Below are positions 35,928 to 45,946 of a stretch of 64,000 bases of DNA, in pieces (position 1 is the first letter of the stretch; each line of letters starts with the position of its first letter). The notes beneath the pieces were generated by a model. That model was not told the origin of the DNA. It was given only the letters and a program-made list of their open reading frames with translations, and did no database searches. The DNA comes from Acidobacteriota bacterium (GTDB lineage: Bacteria; Acidobacteriota; Blastocatellia; RBC074). The position numbers and the translations under genes were made by a program. The stretch lies in NCBI GenBank assembly GCA_016196035.1, contig JACPYM010000005.1, positions 1 through 64,000 of the forward strand, written 5' to 3'.

Positions 35928-38900
35928 CGAAATTGACGAAAGGCTGGCAGCCGCCTTGCAAATCGAGCCTGAAGCGCGCGCCGCTTTCCTGCGACAGGTT
36001 TGCGCCGGCGATGACGAATTGCGCCGCGCAGTTGAATTTCTGCTCAGCCAGGGCGGGCCGTCTGAAAAGCTTGAAGTTACCGCCGTCGCTTACCTGGCCG
36101 AAGTGCTGGCCGGACAGGCGGGCGCAGTTACAACGGGTCAGCGCATCAACCACTACACCATCAAAGCGTGCATTGGGCGCGGCGGGATGGGTGAGGTCTG
36201 GCGCGCTTGGGACGAGAAGCTCGAACGCGACGTGGCGCTCAAGCTGTTGCCGCTGGAATTTGCCGCCGACCCGGAGCGGGTAGTGCGCTTCCGGCAGGAG
36301 GCGCTCACCATCTCGGCGCTCAACCACGCGAACATCGTGGCGATTTACGACTCCGGTCAGGTGACAGAGCAGTTCGGCGAGTTGCATTTCATCGTGACTG
36401 AATTGGTTGAAGGGGAGACGCTGCGCGCGCAACTCAAACAGTCAGCCCTGGACTGGCGCAAGGTTGTGCCGCTGGCTACGCAGATGGCCGAGGCGCTCCA
36501 CGCCGCGCACACCGTGGGCATCATTCACCGCGACATCAAGCCCGAAAACATCATGATGCAAGCCGACGGTCGCTTGAAGGTGCTCGATTTCGGCATTGCA
36601 AAACTAAGGGATGAGGGCGGAGGGATGAGGGATGAAAGCGGCCGTCCGCTTCATCCTTCATCCTTCATCCCTCATCCTTCACTCACCGCAGCGGGCGCGA
36701 TGCTGGGCACGCTCAAATACATGTCGCCCGAACAGGCGCGCGGCGAGGTGCTGGAGGTGCAGACGGACATCTTCTCGTTGGGCTTGGTGCTTTACGAAAT
36801 GCTTGCGGGGCGGCATCCCTACAGCGGCAAATCCGGCGCGGAACTTAGCGAAGCTTTGCAGAGCGCTGATGAAATTCCGCCGTTGAGTGCGTTGAACGCT
36901 GCGCTGCCAGCGGCGCTTGAACGCAGCGTGACGCGGGCGCTCAAGAAGCGGCGCGCGGAACGTTACGAGTCGGCGGGCGAGTTGCTGGCCGATCTGAAGG
37001 AATTGAAGTCGCTGATCGAGGTCGGGCGCGACGCGCAGCAAGAGCAGTTGCTCAAGGCGCAAAATGCCGATCAATTGTTGACGCGGTATGTGGTCTTTCA
37101 CGAGGCTGACCGTCAGACGCGCATTCCGCTTGGCAGCTTGTGGAGCATCTGGCGCTTTGCCAGCTTGAAGCGCGGCAGGTTGGAGCGCGAACTGATCCGC
37201 AAGAGCTTCTTCAGTGGATTGCTGGGAGCAGGCTGGCGGATGCTGTTGATAGCGGCGGTGACGATGCTGGTGGCGGCGTGGTTGTCGGTGACTGATGTTT
37301 GGGAAGAGCGGGTGTTGCGCGACGGACACACGGCGGCAGTGCGGCGCGCGGTCTTTTCGCCGGATGGCAAGCTGCTCGTTTCGGTCAGCGAAGACAAGCA
37401 GGTGATCGTGTGGGATTTTGAGAAGCGCGAACGGCTGGCGACACTGAACGAACACAAGGCCGAAGTGGTCAGTGTCGCTTTTGCGCCGGATGGCAAACGA
37501 TTTGCCACGCAGAGCCGCGACGGCGTGGTGATCGTGTGGGACACGGCGCGGCGCGCGAAGATCGCGGAATGGCGTGATTCTCAGGAATCGCCCCTTGATG
37601 GCTTGGCTTTCTCGCCCGATGGTCGGCTGCTGGCTTATTCGGTGTACGACGGCAATGCCAACACATACAACACGCGGTTGCGGGAAACCGTGCGCTGGGA
37701 GCAAGTCAGCGAACTGCGCGATGCTAGTGGCCGCAGCTTTATCTTTTCCCACAACAGTCGGCAACTGATGCCAGCAGGTGAATGGAAAATCTTTGATCCG
37801 GCGACTGGCCGACAGTTGGCTGGCGCGCGCTCTGACGGCGGAAACTGGATCGCTCTCTCGCCGGATGCGGCGCGGCTTGCGAAGATCAATTCAGCAGGCG
37901 AAGTTTCGGTGTATCAACTGACGCGCCCCGGCGACCTGACGCGAACGAAGCTGTTGCACCGCGAACGCGCGCACGACGATCACGGGCGCACTGTTGAGTT
38001 CTCGCCGGACGGACGCTTGATTGCTTCGGGCGCAGAGCACGTCGTGCTGTGGAATGCGGTGACGCTGAAACGGGAAGCGGTGCTGGAACACACCTCCATC
38101 GTTTGGAGTGTGGCCTTTGCGCCGGACGGGCGCTGGCTGGTTTCGACGCACGGCGACGGTTCGATCCTGGTCTGGGATTTGGTCACGCGCACACGCGCGG
38201 CAAATTTCAATGAACACAGCGGCCCGGTGCGCGCCGTCGCCTTTGCCAGTGACGGCCAGCGCATTGCTTCGGCCAGCGAAGATCGTTCGATCATTATCTG
38301 GAACGCCGCAACCGCCCGCAAAGAAGCGGTGCTGGCCGGACACGAAGCGCGTATCAACGGCGTGGCCTTCGCGCCCGACGGCCAATCGCTCGCCGCCGCC
38401 GCGCAGGATCACACCCTCCGGCTCTGGGATGTGGCGCAACAGCAGCTTCGGTGGCAGGTAACGGATGTTGATCTTCCCGGTTATTGTGCCGCACTCTCGC
38501 CGGATGGGCGCTGGGTGGCGACGACGGTTGGCGTCTACGAACGCGCATCAGGCCGTCAAAGACTGGATTTAAGATCGTCGGATCCAAATCCGCGAGGGCA
38601 AATCTATGGCGCGGCGTTCTCCGCCGACGGGCGACGGCTCGCCTGCGTAACAGAAGGCGGCTGGCTGCTGATTTGGGAGGTCGCGACGTGGCAATTGCGC
38701 GCCCGGCAGCAAGTGCCCGCCACCCACCAGATCAGCGTCAGCTTTGCGCCCGACGGCCAAACTCTGGTCACGGGCGAAGACGAAGGCGCGCTGCGGCTCT
38801 GGCGCACCGAACCGCTCACGCAACTCGCCGTCATCGGCCAACATCAGGCGCGCATCAAGTCGGTTGCTTATGCGCCAGATGGCGAGACGGTCGCGTCAGC

Positions 38901-39309
38901 CAGCGATGACAAGACGCTGGCGTTATGGGATGTCACCCGCCGCCGCCTCATCACCCAAATCGGCACGCATACCGCGCCCGTGCTGGCGGTCGCCTTTGCG
39001 CCGGATGGCAAGCAGCTTGTCGCCGGTGGACACGACCGCACGGTGCGGCTTTATACGCGGCGGCGCTCGTTGTGGGGGTGGCGCGCGCCCACTGAATTGC
39101 TTAACTATCGAATCTTGCGATGGCGCATTGGCAAACCAGGTTACAGCCGCTCTGGCCGTTGCCCGCCGACCAGCAACGAACCCAGTCGCACTGCATTGCC
39201 GCTGCTTTTCGCGTTCTTCTCGCCCAACACGCGAATCGTCAGCTTGTGCTCGTTCATCCCTAGGCCGCCGGGGACGATGCGCGTTTGGATGTGCGCGGTC
39301 GTGTCGTAA
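35908..39309 (+). CDS. Membrane Ser/Thr protein kinase with WD40 repeats
   Basis: A 1,133-residue protein (ATG 35908, after AAGGAGG). The kinase domain has IGRGGMGEVWRA, VALKLL (Lys 112), HRDIKPEN (Asp 209), DFG (227-229) and MSPEQARGE. The activation loop carries a 26-residue insert encoded by a heptamer palindrome. One transmembrane helix lies near residue 450. About ten WD40 units follow (for example VAFAPDGKRFATQSRDGVVI) and form an outside propeller. The last roughly 57 residues are antisense to the convergent SGNH gene, so the native stop may be lost. It is coupled to the ECF sigma gene. Confidence 0.9.
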   Translation: MEQKRFDEIDERLAAALQIEPEARAAFLRQVCAGDDELRRAVEFLLSQGGPSEKLEVTAVAYLAEVLAGQAGAVTTGQRINHYTIKACIGRGGMGEVWRAWDEKLERDVALKLLPLEFAADPERVVRFRQEALTISALNHANIVAIYDSGQVTEQFGELHFIVTELVEGETLRAQLKQSALDWRKVVPLATQMAEALHAAHTVGIIHRDIKPENIMMQADGRLKVLDFGIAKLRDEGGGMRDESGRPLHPSSFIPHPSLTAAGAMLGTLKYMSPEQARGEVLEVQTDIFSLGLVLYEMLAGRHPYSGKSGAELSEALQSADEIPPLSALNAALPAALERSVTRALKKRRAERYESAGELLADLKELKSLIEVGRDAQQEQLLKAQNADQLLTRYVVFHEADRQTRIPLGSLWSIWRFASLKRGRLERELIRKSFFSGLLGAGWRMLLIAAVTMLVAAWLSVTDVWEERVLRDGHTAAVRRAVFSPDGKLLVSVSEDKQVIVWDFEKRERLATLNEHKAEVVSVAFAPDGKRFATQSRDGVVIVWDTARRAKIAEWRDSQESPLDGLAFSPDGRLLAYSVYDGNANTYNTRLRETVRWEQVSELRDASGRSFIFSHNSRQLMPAGEWKIFDPATGRQLAGARSDGGNWIALSPDAARLAKINSAGEVSVYQLTRPGDLTRTKLLHRERAHDDHGRTVEFSPDGRLIASGAEHVVLWNAVTLKREAVLEHTSIVWSVAFAPDGRWLVSTHGDGSILVWDLVTRTRAANFNEHSGPVRAVAFASDGQRIASASEDRSIIIWNAATARKEAVLAGHEARINGVAFAPDGQSLAAAAQDHTLRLWDVAQQQLRWQVTDVDLPGYCAALSPDGRWVATTVGVYERASGRQRLDLRSSDPNPRGQIYGAAFSADGRRLACVTEGGWLLIWEVATWQLRARQQVPATHQISVSFAPDGQTLVTGEDEGALRLWRTEPLTQLAVIGQHQARIKSVAYAPDGETVASASDDKTLALWDVTRRRLITQIGTHTAPVLAVAFAPDGKQLVAGGHDRTVRLYTRRRSLWGWRAPTELLNYRILRWRIGKPGYSRSGRCPPTSNEPSRTALPLLFAFFSPNTRIVSLCSFIPRPPGTMRVWMCAVVS
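36607..36683. repeat. AGGGATG heptamer palindrome inside the kinase activation loop
   Basis: Eleven consecutive 7-nt units in register: AGGGATG, AGGGCGG, AGGGATG, AGGGATG, AAAGCGG, CCGTCCG, three CTTCATC, CCTCATC and CTTCACT. The left and right halves are complementary, and the unit at the centre is self-facing. It is translated without a stop between DFGIAKL and AAGAMLGT of the kinase. Confidence 0.92.
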
Positions 39310-40436
39310 GCGTCAATCCGGTTGAGCGGCGCGGGCGCGGGCTTGCCGTCAATCAGGCACTCGAACGTGCCGCCATCTGGGCCGACGCGATAGCTCAGAC
39401 CCACCACAGAACCTTCAAAGTAAATGTCCAGCTGGGCGTTGGCTCGGTCGCTGCTGAGCAGCAGGGAAGGGAGCGCGCGGTCGTTATTGGCTTCGTTGCG
39501 CCAGGCGGGATCATGTTTGAATTCGGTGATGGCTTTGAGTTCGCCGTAATTCATCTCGTCACTGACGAGCGGATTGGGCAGCACTTTTAGCAGCGGTGAC
39601 GGCGCGAGTTTGGCTTGTTCTTCCAGGAAAGCCGTGATGAGGTTGGCATAGGCTTTATGCCCTTCATCACTCGTCCACGACGCATCACGGCCAGCGAGGC
39701 CCGGCCAGAGAGCGTTGGCTTTGAGCGTACCCGCTTCGATCTGTTTCCAGATGTCGTTTTGCAGGTTGAGCGTCGGCACCTGGTAATGCGCGGCGATGGC
39801 GTCGAGCCAGGTGGTGCGGGCGGCGCGTTTGGGATTCGTCGTCTGCAACAGCACGATTTGCGGCGGCGAAGGCACGATCAGCAGTTGGCGCAACATGCCT
39901 TCCAACGTCTTTTTGACGCTCTCTTCCGCTTCAGGCGGATCGTTGGCTTCGGGGACGGCAAACTCGATAAACACCAGATCGGGTTTATACGCGATCACAT
40001 CGCGCCGCACGCGCATAACGCCGTAAGAGATGCCGGTGCCAGCGACGCCCGCGTTCAATTCATTGATCTGCGCTTCTTTGAAATTTTGCCGCAGCCAATT
40101 GGTGACTTGCGAGCGGTAGCTGACTTTATTGGCTTCTGCCGCCGTCAGCGAACCGCCAAGATACGCGACGGTGATGGCTTTGCCCGCGCGCATTTTATTG
40201 AAAAAGATGCCGATGTTGCGCGGCGGCAGTGGCTGGGTTGAGCCGTTGATGACACGGATGGTGCCTGGCGTTGAAGTGGAGATTTGTACCTGCGCCAAGG
40301 CCGGTGATGCCAAAAGAAAGGCCAGCCGACCCCGCGAACTGGGCCACGGCTGGCCTATGAGCATGATGAGAAGGAGTAAAACCAACGCACCCAGGAGCGT
40401 GCGTCGTATGGACAGGAAATTGTTTGTGGTCGTCAT
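39141..40436 (-). CDS. Secreted SGNH/GDSL-family hydrolase
   Basis: A 431-residue protein with an N-terminal hydrophobic segment (LLGALVLLLLIMLIGQPW). The SGNH domain shows AYLGGSLT (nucleophile serine), NAGVAGTGISYG (Gly/Asn blocks) and the final DEGHKAY (Asp and His). A C-terminal beta-domain (LDIYFEGSVVGLSYRVGPDGG, HKLTIRVLGEKNAKSSG) is of the type attached to sugar-ester hydrolases. It probably removes acetyl or other acyl groups from polysaccharides, which fits the polysaccharide genes upstream. The 3' end overlaps the kinase frame by about 170 bp in antisense. Confidence 0.85.
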   Translation of the reverse strand: MTTTNNFLSIRRTLLGALVLLLLIMLIGQPWPSSRGRLAFLLASPALAQVQISTSTPGTIRVINGSTQPLPPRNIGIFFNKMRAGKAITVAYLGGSLTAAEANKVSYRSQVTNWLRQNFKEAQINELNAGVAGTGISYGVMRVRRDVIAYKPDLVFIEFAVPEANDPPEAEESVKKTLEGMLRQLLIVPSPPQIVLLQTTNPKRAARTTWLDAIAAHYQVPTLNLQNDIWKQIEAGTLKANALWPGLAGRDASWTSDEGHKAYANLITAFLEEQAKLAPSPLLKVLPNPLVSDEMNYGELKAITEFKHDPAWRNEANNDRALPSLLLSSDRANAQLDIYFEGSVVGLSYRVGPDGGTFECLIDGKPAPAPLNRIDAYDTTAHIQTRIVPGGLGMNEHKLTIRVLGEKNAKSSGNAVRLGSLLVGGQRPERL

Positions 40437-40518
40437 CGGTTGGTTACCTGCGTCGGTTGTGCGTCACAAAGCCCTTGTGTATGCGCCCGGCTAGCGGCCA
40501 CCGATTACCGACTCAATG

Positions 40519-42582
40519 TCAGTGGCCGGAAGCGAGCGCGTATTTCGGTTTGGCATCCTGCTGCATAGGCTTCCAATGTTGGGAGCGGAAGCCGATGCCC
40601 ATCGCCGTAAAGATGCGATAGATTTCTTCTTCGTCGCCTAACTCAGAGGCCAACACCAAACACCGGACCCATTCGTCCAAGCGCTGGAAATCATACTGCA
40701 AGGGCGGTGCCACGAAAATCTTTTCGTGCAAAGTCGCCTGCGTGCCTTCTTCGGCGATCAGCAATTCCTCTTTCAATTTCTCGCCGGGACGCAGGCCCGT
40801 GAATTCAATGTCAACGTCTTCGCCCAGCGTCAGCCCCGACAGTCGAATCATATCCTGCGCCAAGTCTAACATCTTGACCGGCTCGCCCATATCCAGCACG
40901 AAAATCTCGCCGCATTTGCCCAGCGTGCCTGCTTGCACGATCAGTTGAGCGGCTTCGGGAATGGTCATGAAATAACGTTCGATTTCGGGGTGCGTGATGG
41001 TGAGGGGGCCGCCATTTTTGAGCTGTTCGCGGAAGATCGGCACGACGCTGCCGCGCGAACCGAGCACGTTGCCGAAACGCACGCACGAATAATGGCGTCC
41101 GCCATTGAGCCAGAGCGCCTGCTTTTGAAAGAGCAATTCGGCCACGCGCTTGGTTGCGCCCATGATGTTGGTCGGATTGACCGCTTTGTCCGAAGACACC
41201 AGCACACAGCGCTGCACGTTGAATTCCGCGCAAACTTCCAGCAGGCGCTGGGCACCCGTGATGTTGTTGTAGACGGCTTCGGCGACGTTGTGTTCCATCA
41301 GCGGCACGTGTTTGTGCGCGGCAGCGTGGAAGACGACTTGCGGCAGGTGTTTGCCAAAAACGTTTTGCAAACGATGCGCGCTGCGCAAATCGCAGATCAC
41401 CGGGACAACTTCCGTGGTGTGGTTGGCATTCAGTTCCAGCGCGGCGTGCAATTCGCGCTCGGCCTCAAAGACCGAGTTCTCGTCTTTGTCGAGCACGATG
41501 ATCGAAGCCGGTTTGAGAATGCTCAACTGGCGGCACAGTTCGCGTCCGATTGATCCGCCCGCGCCGGTTACCAAGATGCGGCGTCCGCTGTAACTGCTCT
41601 GGCTGGCTTCCAGCCAGGCTTCCACATCAATCGCATCGCGGCCCAAAAGGTCTTCGATTTCGACCGGACGCACGTTGCTGATGGTGACGTGATTGCCGAT
41701 GATTTCGTACAGGCCAGGAATGATGCGCACCGGTACACTGACTGATTCGCAAAGTTCCAGCACGCGGCGGATGGTTTTGCGGTTGGTGTTGGCGATGGTG
41801 ATGATGACCTGGTCTACCTGCATCACGTCGGCCAAGCGCGGCAGGTCTTCTGTCTTGCCGAGGACTTTGACGCCTTGAATGATGGTGTTGCTTTTGGCGG
41901 TGTCGTCATCCACAAAGCCGCAGACGCGCAAGCCCAAATCGGGGCGGCGGGTGATTTCGCGTGCCGCCATCACCCCGGCATCGCCCGCGCCCACCAGCAA
42001 GGCGCGTTGATGCAAGGTCGCGCGCCGCGTCGTCGCGCGCGAGGCGTTTTCGCAGGCGACGCGCCAGAACAAACGCACGCCGAGCATACCGCCTGTCGCC
42101 AAAATGAAATCAATGACGATGGTGCCAATCGGCACGGTGAGCAGCGGGTTGACATCCTCGAACAGCAATCGCAGCGCCAGCAGAATCGCCGAGACGACGC
42201 CCACGGCGCTGGCCAATTGCGAAGAGTCGTTGATGCTGACATAGCGCCAGACGCGCCGGTAAATCCCAATATAGAAGTTGACGAAGATGCGCGCGGCAAT
42301 CACATACGGCAAGATGAACAGCAGCCGATGCGCGTCTTCGGCCGGCGGCCAGCCATCAAAGCGCAGCACGTGCGCCAGGACGAACGACCCTGCGGCCAGC
42401 GTGCCATCAATAGTCATTTGAACTTGCCGGCTCAAAATGTAATTCGAGACCCAGCGTTTTGGGACGCGGGCGACCAGGGCGTTGGCCAGCCGCTGCCACA
42501 AGGAAGGCGCGCTTTCAAGATGCTCTGGCCGGGCCGCTAATGCAGTGGGACGAAATTGCAGGATTTGTTTGTTCAGGCTCAT
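40519..42582 (-). CDS. CapD/WbpM-like UDP-sugar dehydratase, membrane-bound
   Basis: A 687-residue protein (start M at 42582). Four transmembrane helices near residues 55-165 precede a CoA-binding-like domain ([16 protein letters not shown]) and an extended SDR domain with [10 protein letters not shown] and [18 protein letters not shown] (S, K and the altered YxxxK site typical of this family). It should convert UDP-GlcNAc to a 4-keto-6-deoxy sugar for glycan synthesis. It clusters with the sugar transferase and a DegT aminotransferase, which would aminate that product. Confidence 0.9.
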   Translation of the reverse strand: MSLNKQILQFRPTALAARPEHLESAPSLWQRLANALVARVPKRWVSNYILSRQVQMTIDGTLAAGSFVLAHVLRFDGWPPAEDAHRLLFILPYVIAARIFVNFYIGIYRRVWRYVSINDSSQLASAVGVVSAILLALRLLFEDVNPLLTVPIGTIVIDFILATGGMLGVRLFWRVACENASRATTRRATLHQRALLVGAGDAGVMAAREITRRPDLGLRVCGFVDDDTAKSNTIIQGVKVLGKTEDLPRLADVMQVDQVIITIANTNRKTIRRVLELCESVSVPVRIIPGLYEIIGNHVTISNVRPVEIEDLLGRDAIDVEAWLEASQSSYSGRRILVTGAGGSIGRELCRQLSILKPASIIVLDKDENSVFEAERELHAALELNANHTTEVVPVICDLRSAHRLQNVFGKHLPQVVFHAAAHKHVPLMEHNVAEAVYNNITGAQRLLEVCAEFNVQRCVLVSSDKAVNPTNIMGATKRVAELLFQKQALWLNGGRHYSCVRFGNVLGSRGSVVPIFREQLKNGGPLTITHPEIERYFMTIPEAAQLIVQAGTLGKCGEIFVLDMGEPVKMLDLAQDMIRLSGLTLGEDVDIEFTGLRPGEKLKEELLIAEEGTQATLHEKIFVAPPLQYDFQRLDEWVRCLVLASELGDEEEIYRIFTAMGIGFRSQHWKPMQQDAKPKYALASGH

Positions 42583-42677
42583 TACAGTTCCAAAGCTTGT
42601 GTGTACGTGCCGCAGCAACGCTGTGTCGGCAGGTGAGGTGCTGAAAAGCGTAGGATGCAAGCTGCAACGAGGTTTTA

Positions 42678-42743
42678 TTCACCGGGTGACCGGCGGGAAA
42701 AAAACGTCCGGCGTTTTCCCAAGTTCCCGCGGCCACCGGTGAA
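42678..42743. repeat. Inverted repeat between sugar transferase and CapD-like genes
   Basis: TTCACCGG at 42678 and CCGGTGAA at the right end pair, with further inner pairing (CGGCGGGAA against TTCCCGCGG). A hairpin of this size in the gap may attenuate or stabilise the transcript. No T-run is present on the minus strand, so a terminator call is not made. Confidence 0.55.
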
Positions 42744-42765
42744 AGCTAATTACAGTTCTAAAATA

Positions 42766-43434
42766 TCAACTCAAAATATCTCTCACGGTTTGTGCCATGA
42801 CGCCGAAATCCGTCAGCCAGTTCGCGCGTTGCGCATACGCCAGATCGGCGCGAATTTTGGCGGGCATGACTTCGGTCAGATAAAACTGTTCGGGGTCGGA
42901 CTGTTGCGCTAACAGTTCGCTCTCCGACTTAAAGGCTAACGATGCGGGGCTGGTGATACCCGGCGTCAGGAGCAGAATGGCGCGTTCCTGCTCGCTGTAC
43001 TGCGCCACATAATGTGGCACTTCGGGGCGCGGCCCCACCAAGGTCATTTCACCCAGCAGCACATTGATGAGTTGGGGCAATTCATCGAATTTATAGCGCC
43101 GCAAAAACTGGCCGCAGTGCGTGATGCGCCGATCCTCGCCCACCGTTAATTGGGTGCCGCGTTGGTCTGCATCCGCCACCATCGTGCGGAATTTGAAGAT
43201 GCGGAACGGCTGCCCGCGCCGCCCGCTGCGCACCTGCCGAAAGAAGACCGGCCCCGTTGAATTGAGCTTGATCCAGAGCGCGATTAAGCCAAAGAACGGT
43301 GACAGCACCAGCAGCGCCGGCAGCGCCAGCGTCAGATCGCAGGTGCGTTTGATGATGCGCTGTGCCGCCGCTTGTTGAGGGAAAGCAACGGGCGCAACGA
43401 GTCGGAGATTCGTTTCGGCTCTAGTGGTCACCAT
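42766..43434 (-). CDS. Bacterial sugar transferase (initiating phosphoglycosyltransferase)
   Basis: A 222-residue monotopic enzyme. It has the N-terminal re-entrant helix (KRTCDLTLALPALLVLSP), the RIFKFRTM motif, and DELPQLINVLLGEMTLVGPRPEVP, the signature of PglC/WbaP-type transferases. It should transfer a sugar-1-phosphate from a UDP-sugar to undecaprenyl phosphate, starting a surface polysaccharide unit. It is the catalytic-domain-only form, without the extra N-terminal helices seen in WcaJ. It lies with CapD-like and DegT genes. Confidence 0.9.
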   Translation of the reverse strand: MVTTRAETNLRLVAPVAFPQQAAAQRIIKRTCDLTLALPALLVLSPFFGLIALWIKLNSTGPVFFRQVRSGRRGQPFRIFKFRTMVADADQRGTQLTVGEDRRITHCGQFLRRYKFDELPQLINVLLGEMTLVGPRPEVPHYVAQYSEQERAILLLTPGITSPASLAFKSESELLAQQSDPEQFYLTEVMPAKIRADLAYAQRANWLTDFGVMAQTVRDILS

Positions 43435-43736
43435 TGAAATTGTACGCGCCTAGCTTGCTTGGGTAATTGGCTCATCCACACCGAAAACCGCAAATGGTGG
43501 AACGGCCTGGGCCGTGATGGTCGGGGTTACGGCAATGAAAGATGGAGTTGGACGGTCTATGAAGGAGGAGGATGAAAGCCAGCTCGCGGGGGCTTTCTCC
43601 GGCCATCCATTCGGGGGCACCTCCCGAAGGAACGAACGCGTAATCGTGTGCGGTCTCGCGCCGCCTTAGAGATCAACGTTCAGCGATTTCGTTGCCTCGC
43701 ACCAAATCTGCTGGAAGAATCTTCTTCCTCAAAAAA
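43435..43736. other. Intergenic region, no gene recognised
   Basis: About 300 bp between two minus-strand genes. It contains a short hairpin, TTCGGGAGGTGCCCCCGAA, on the minus strand around 43607-43625 and a purine-rich GAAGGAGGAGGATG on the plus strand near 43560. I could not match it to a known riboswitch and saw no convincing short gene. Confidence 0.45.
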
Positions 43737-44933
43737 CTACGCTGTTCTCGCACTGCTGGTCAGGCGCGCCGCTTGGGGCGCTTCCACCTGCAACAATTCG
43801 GTGACGGCGTTAATCACACGCTGCTGATCGGCTTCAGTCATACGTGTGTAAAGCGGCAAACTTACGGCACGTTCAAACGCTGCCTGGGCCGCCGGGAAAG
43901 CTGCGGGTTGCAACTGATACGTGTCGCGCCAGTACGGATGCAGGTGCAGCGGAATGAAATGGACGCTGCAACCAATGCCGCGTTCGGCCATGCGTTGAAT
44001 GAATTCATCGCGTCGAAGCGGCGCGTCTTCGCGCAAACGAATTACATAAAGATGCCAGGCGTGCAGATCGCCGGCTGCGGCTTGGGGCGGCAACAACACG
44101 GGCAACGCCTCGAAGGCCGCATTGTATCGCTCAGCCAACGCTTGCCGCTGCGCCTGAAAGCGCCAGGCCTTTTTCAATTGTTGAATCCCGACCGCCGCCG
44201 CCAGATCGGACATGTTGTATTTGAAACCCGGCGCGACGACTTCGTAATGCCAACTCGGCTTGGTCGAAGTGTAGCGGTCGAATACATCGCGGCTGATGCC
44301 GTGCAAACGCATCGTGCGGCAACGGCGCGCAATTTCGGCATCGCGTGTGACGATCATCCCACCTTCACCCGTGGTGATCGTTTTGGTGGCGTAAAAGCTA
44401 TAGACCGTCGCATCCGTCTCGTGCGCGCCGATCAGCTTGCCGCGATAACGTGTCGGCAAGGCGTGCGCGGCGTCTTCGATCACGTGCAACTTGTGCTGGC
44501 GCGCAAGCGCGATGATGGCGTCCATCTCGCAAGCAAGCCCGGCGAAATGCACCGGAATGATTGCTTTGGTGCGCGGCGTAATCGCCCGTTCGATTTGTGC
44601 GGGATCAAGATTGAAAGTCAGCGGATCAATGTCCACCAAGACGGGATGTGCGCCGAGATAGCGAATGACTTCGGCAGTGGCTGTGAACGTGTAAGTCGTC
44701 GTGATGACTTCATCGCCCGCGCCGACGCCCACGGCTTCGAGCGCCAGATGCAAGCCTGCTGTGGCGGAATTGACGGCGAGCGCTTGCGCCTCATCACCGA
44801 TAAACTCAGCGAAGTCGGTTTCAAAACGTGCCGTTTTCGGCCCGGTCGTCAACCAACCGGAGCGCAAGGCTTCCACGACTTCAGTGATTTCTTCCTCGCC
44901 GATGTCCGGCAGGGCAAAAGGCAGAAAATCCAT
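43737..44933 (-). CDS. DegT/DnrJ/EryC1-family sugar aminotransferase
   Basis: A 398-residue PLP enzyme. The N-terminus [20 protein letters not shown] and the loop [16 protein letters not shown] are typical. The PLP lysine is in [17 protein letters not shown], and DAAHALP and [10 protein letters not shown] are other family positions. It transfers an amino group, usually from glutamate, to a keto sugar. With the CapD-like dehydratase it could make an amino-deoxy sugar such as a bacillosamine-type precursor; the exact product is not determined. It is part of the polysaccharide block. Confidence 0.9.
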   Translation of the reverse strand: MDFLPFALPDIGEEEITEVVEALRSGWLTTGPKTARFETDFAEFIGDEAQALAVNSATAGLHLALEAVGVGAGDEVITTTYTFTATAEVIRYLGAHPVLVDIDPLTFNLDPAQIERAITPRTKAIIPVHFAGLACEMDAIIALARQHKLHVIEDAAHALPTRYRGKLIGAHETDATVYSFYATKTITTGEGGMIVTRDAEIARRCRTMRLHGISRDVFDRYTSTKPSWHYEVVAPGFKYNMSDLAAAVGIQQLKKAWRFQAQRQALAERYNAAFEALPVLLPPQAAAGDLHAWHLYVIRLREDAPLRRDEFIQRMAERGIGCSVHFIPLHLHPYWRDTYQLQPAAFPAAQAAFERAVSLPLYTRMTEADQQRVINAVTELLQVEAPQAARLTSSARTA

Positions 44934-45117
44934 AACGCAAATTGCGCTGTCATTGCGCAGACTAAATAACTAAGGGGATGTCGGCTCGGCTTTACGGGGA
45001 AGCGGGAGTTTTTGATTATCTAGGAATGGGCACCAATGAATGTCACTGCGTCCGAATTGCAGGGGCATATAAACCATACTTGGCCGGGCGAAAGCAAGTG
45101 AATTGTTAGAAGCAATG

Positions 45118-45852
45118 CTACGGCAATTCGCGCACGCGAAGGTGTTTGAATTCGACCGGCGAGCCTTCCGCTTCCAGGCACAAATACCCTGTGCGCGGGT
45201 CAGCGCCAGTGCCCCCCGAAACCTCTTCGCCATTGACCCAAAGCCGCAGTTCGCCGTTGATGCCGCGCACATAATAGTGATTCCATTCGCCCACGCCTTT
45301 GCTGAGATTCTTGCGTGGGAAGCTGCGCGAACCGTTCGGCGAGAGCGGCGGGAAGGGTGTCAGTTTGGATTGACCCACCGCGAAGATGTCGCCGTGGGTG
45401 GTGAACCAATCGGCTTTCTTGCCGGATTGCTTTTCATATTGCGCCGTATAACCGTGATCGAGCATCTGCACCTCGATGCCGAATTTGGGCAGCGTATCGG
45501 GTTTCAAATCTTTCAACGCTTCGTCCGGCACCCACACGAAACAGCCCGAATTGCCTGCCACGCGCAGGTGCCGCCATTGCACGACCAATTCAAAGTTGGT
45601 GAATTTCTGTTGCGTGCGATAGACGCCAATCGGCTTGCCCGTACTCGTCAGCAAACCGTCCTTCCACGTCCAGGTGTCGGGCAGGTCATTGACGCGGGCG
45701 AAATCGCTCGCGCCCAGCGTGCGCCAGCCCGGCCCGGTGCCGTCAATGAAAGCGCGCGGCAGATTTTGCGGCTCTTGGCTGGCGCTGAAGCTCGTCAGCG
45801 CCAATATGGCAAAAAGACAGACGGGAATTATCACCAGGTTTTGTTTCAGCAT
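45118..45852 (-). CDS. Secreted DUF1080 (3-keto-disaccharide hydrolase-like) protein
   Basis: A 244-residue protein. The ATG at 45852 gives a signal peptide (LVIIPVCLFAILALTSFSAS); an upstream frame reaches 46206 inside the neighbouring pseudogene. The DUF1080 concanavalin-like domain is seen in WTWKDGLLTSTGKPIG, RHLRVAGNSGCFVWVPDE, GIEVQMLDHGYTAQ and EWNHYYVRGINGELRLW, ending FKHLRVRELP. Some relatives act on 3-keto sugars; others only bind carbohydrate. The role here is probably in extracellular sugar use. Confidence 0.88.
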   Translation of the reverse strand: MLKQNLVIIPVCLFAILALTSFSASQEPQNLPRAFIDGTGPGWRTLGASDFARVNDLPDTWTWKDGLLTSTGKPIGVYRTQQKFTNFELVVQWRHLRVAGNSGCFVWVPDEALKDLKPDTLPKFGIEVQMLDHGYTAQYEKQSGKKADWFTTHGDIFAVGQSKLTPFPPLSPNGSRSFPRKNLSKGVGEWNHYYVRGINGELRLWVNGEEVSGGTGADPRTGYLCLEAEGSPVEFKHLRVRELP

Positions 45853-45946
45853 GGATTCCTCTCTCAGTTGAGCCACTCGCGTCGGATCATGAAGGCGGCG
45901 CGCGCGGCTGCGCCGGTGTTTGAACACGGATGGCGCGCTTTCGCTC

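Noticed and set aside
43435-43736. Riboswitch or small gene upstream of the sugar transferase
   Set aside because: A hairpin and GA-rich stretch exist, but no known riboswitch core or convincing start with ribosome site was found.
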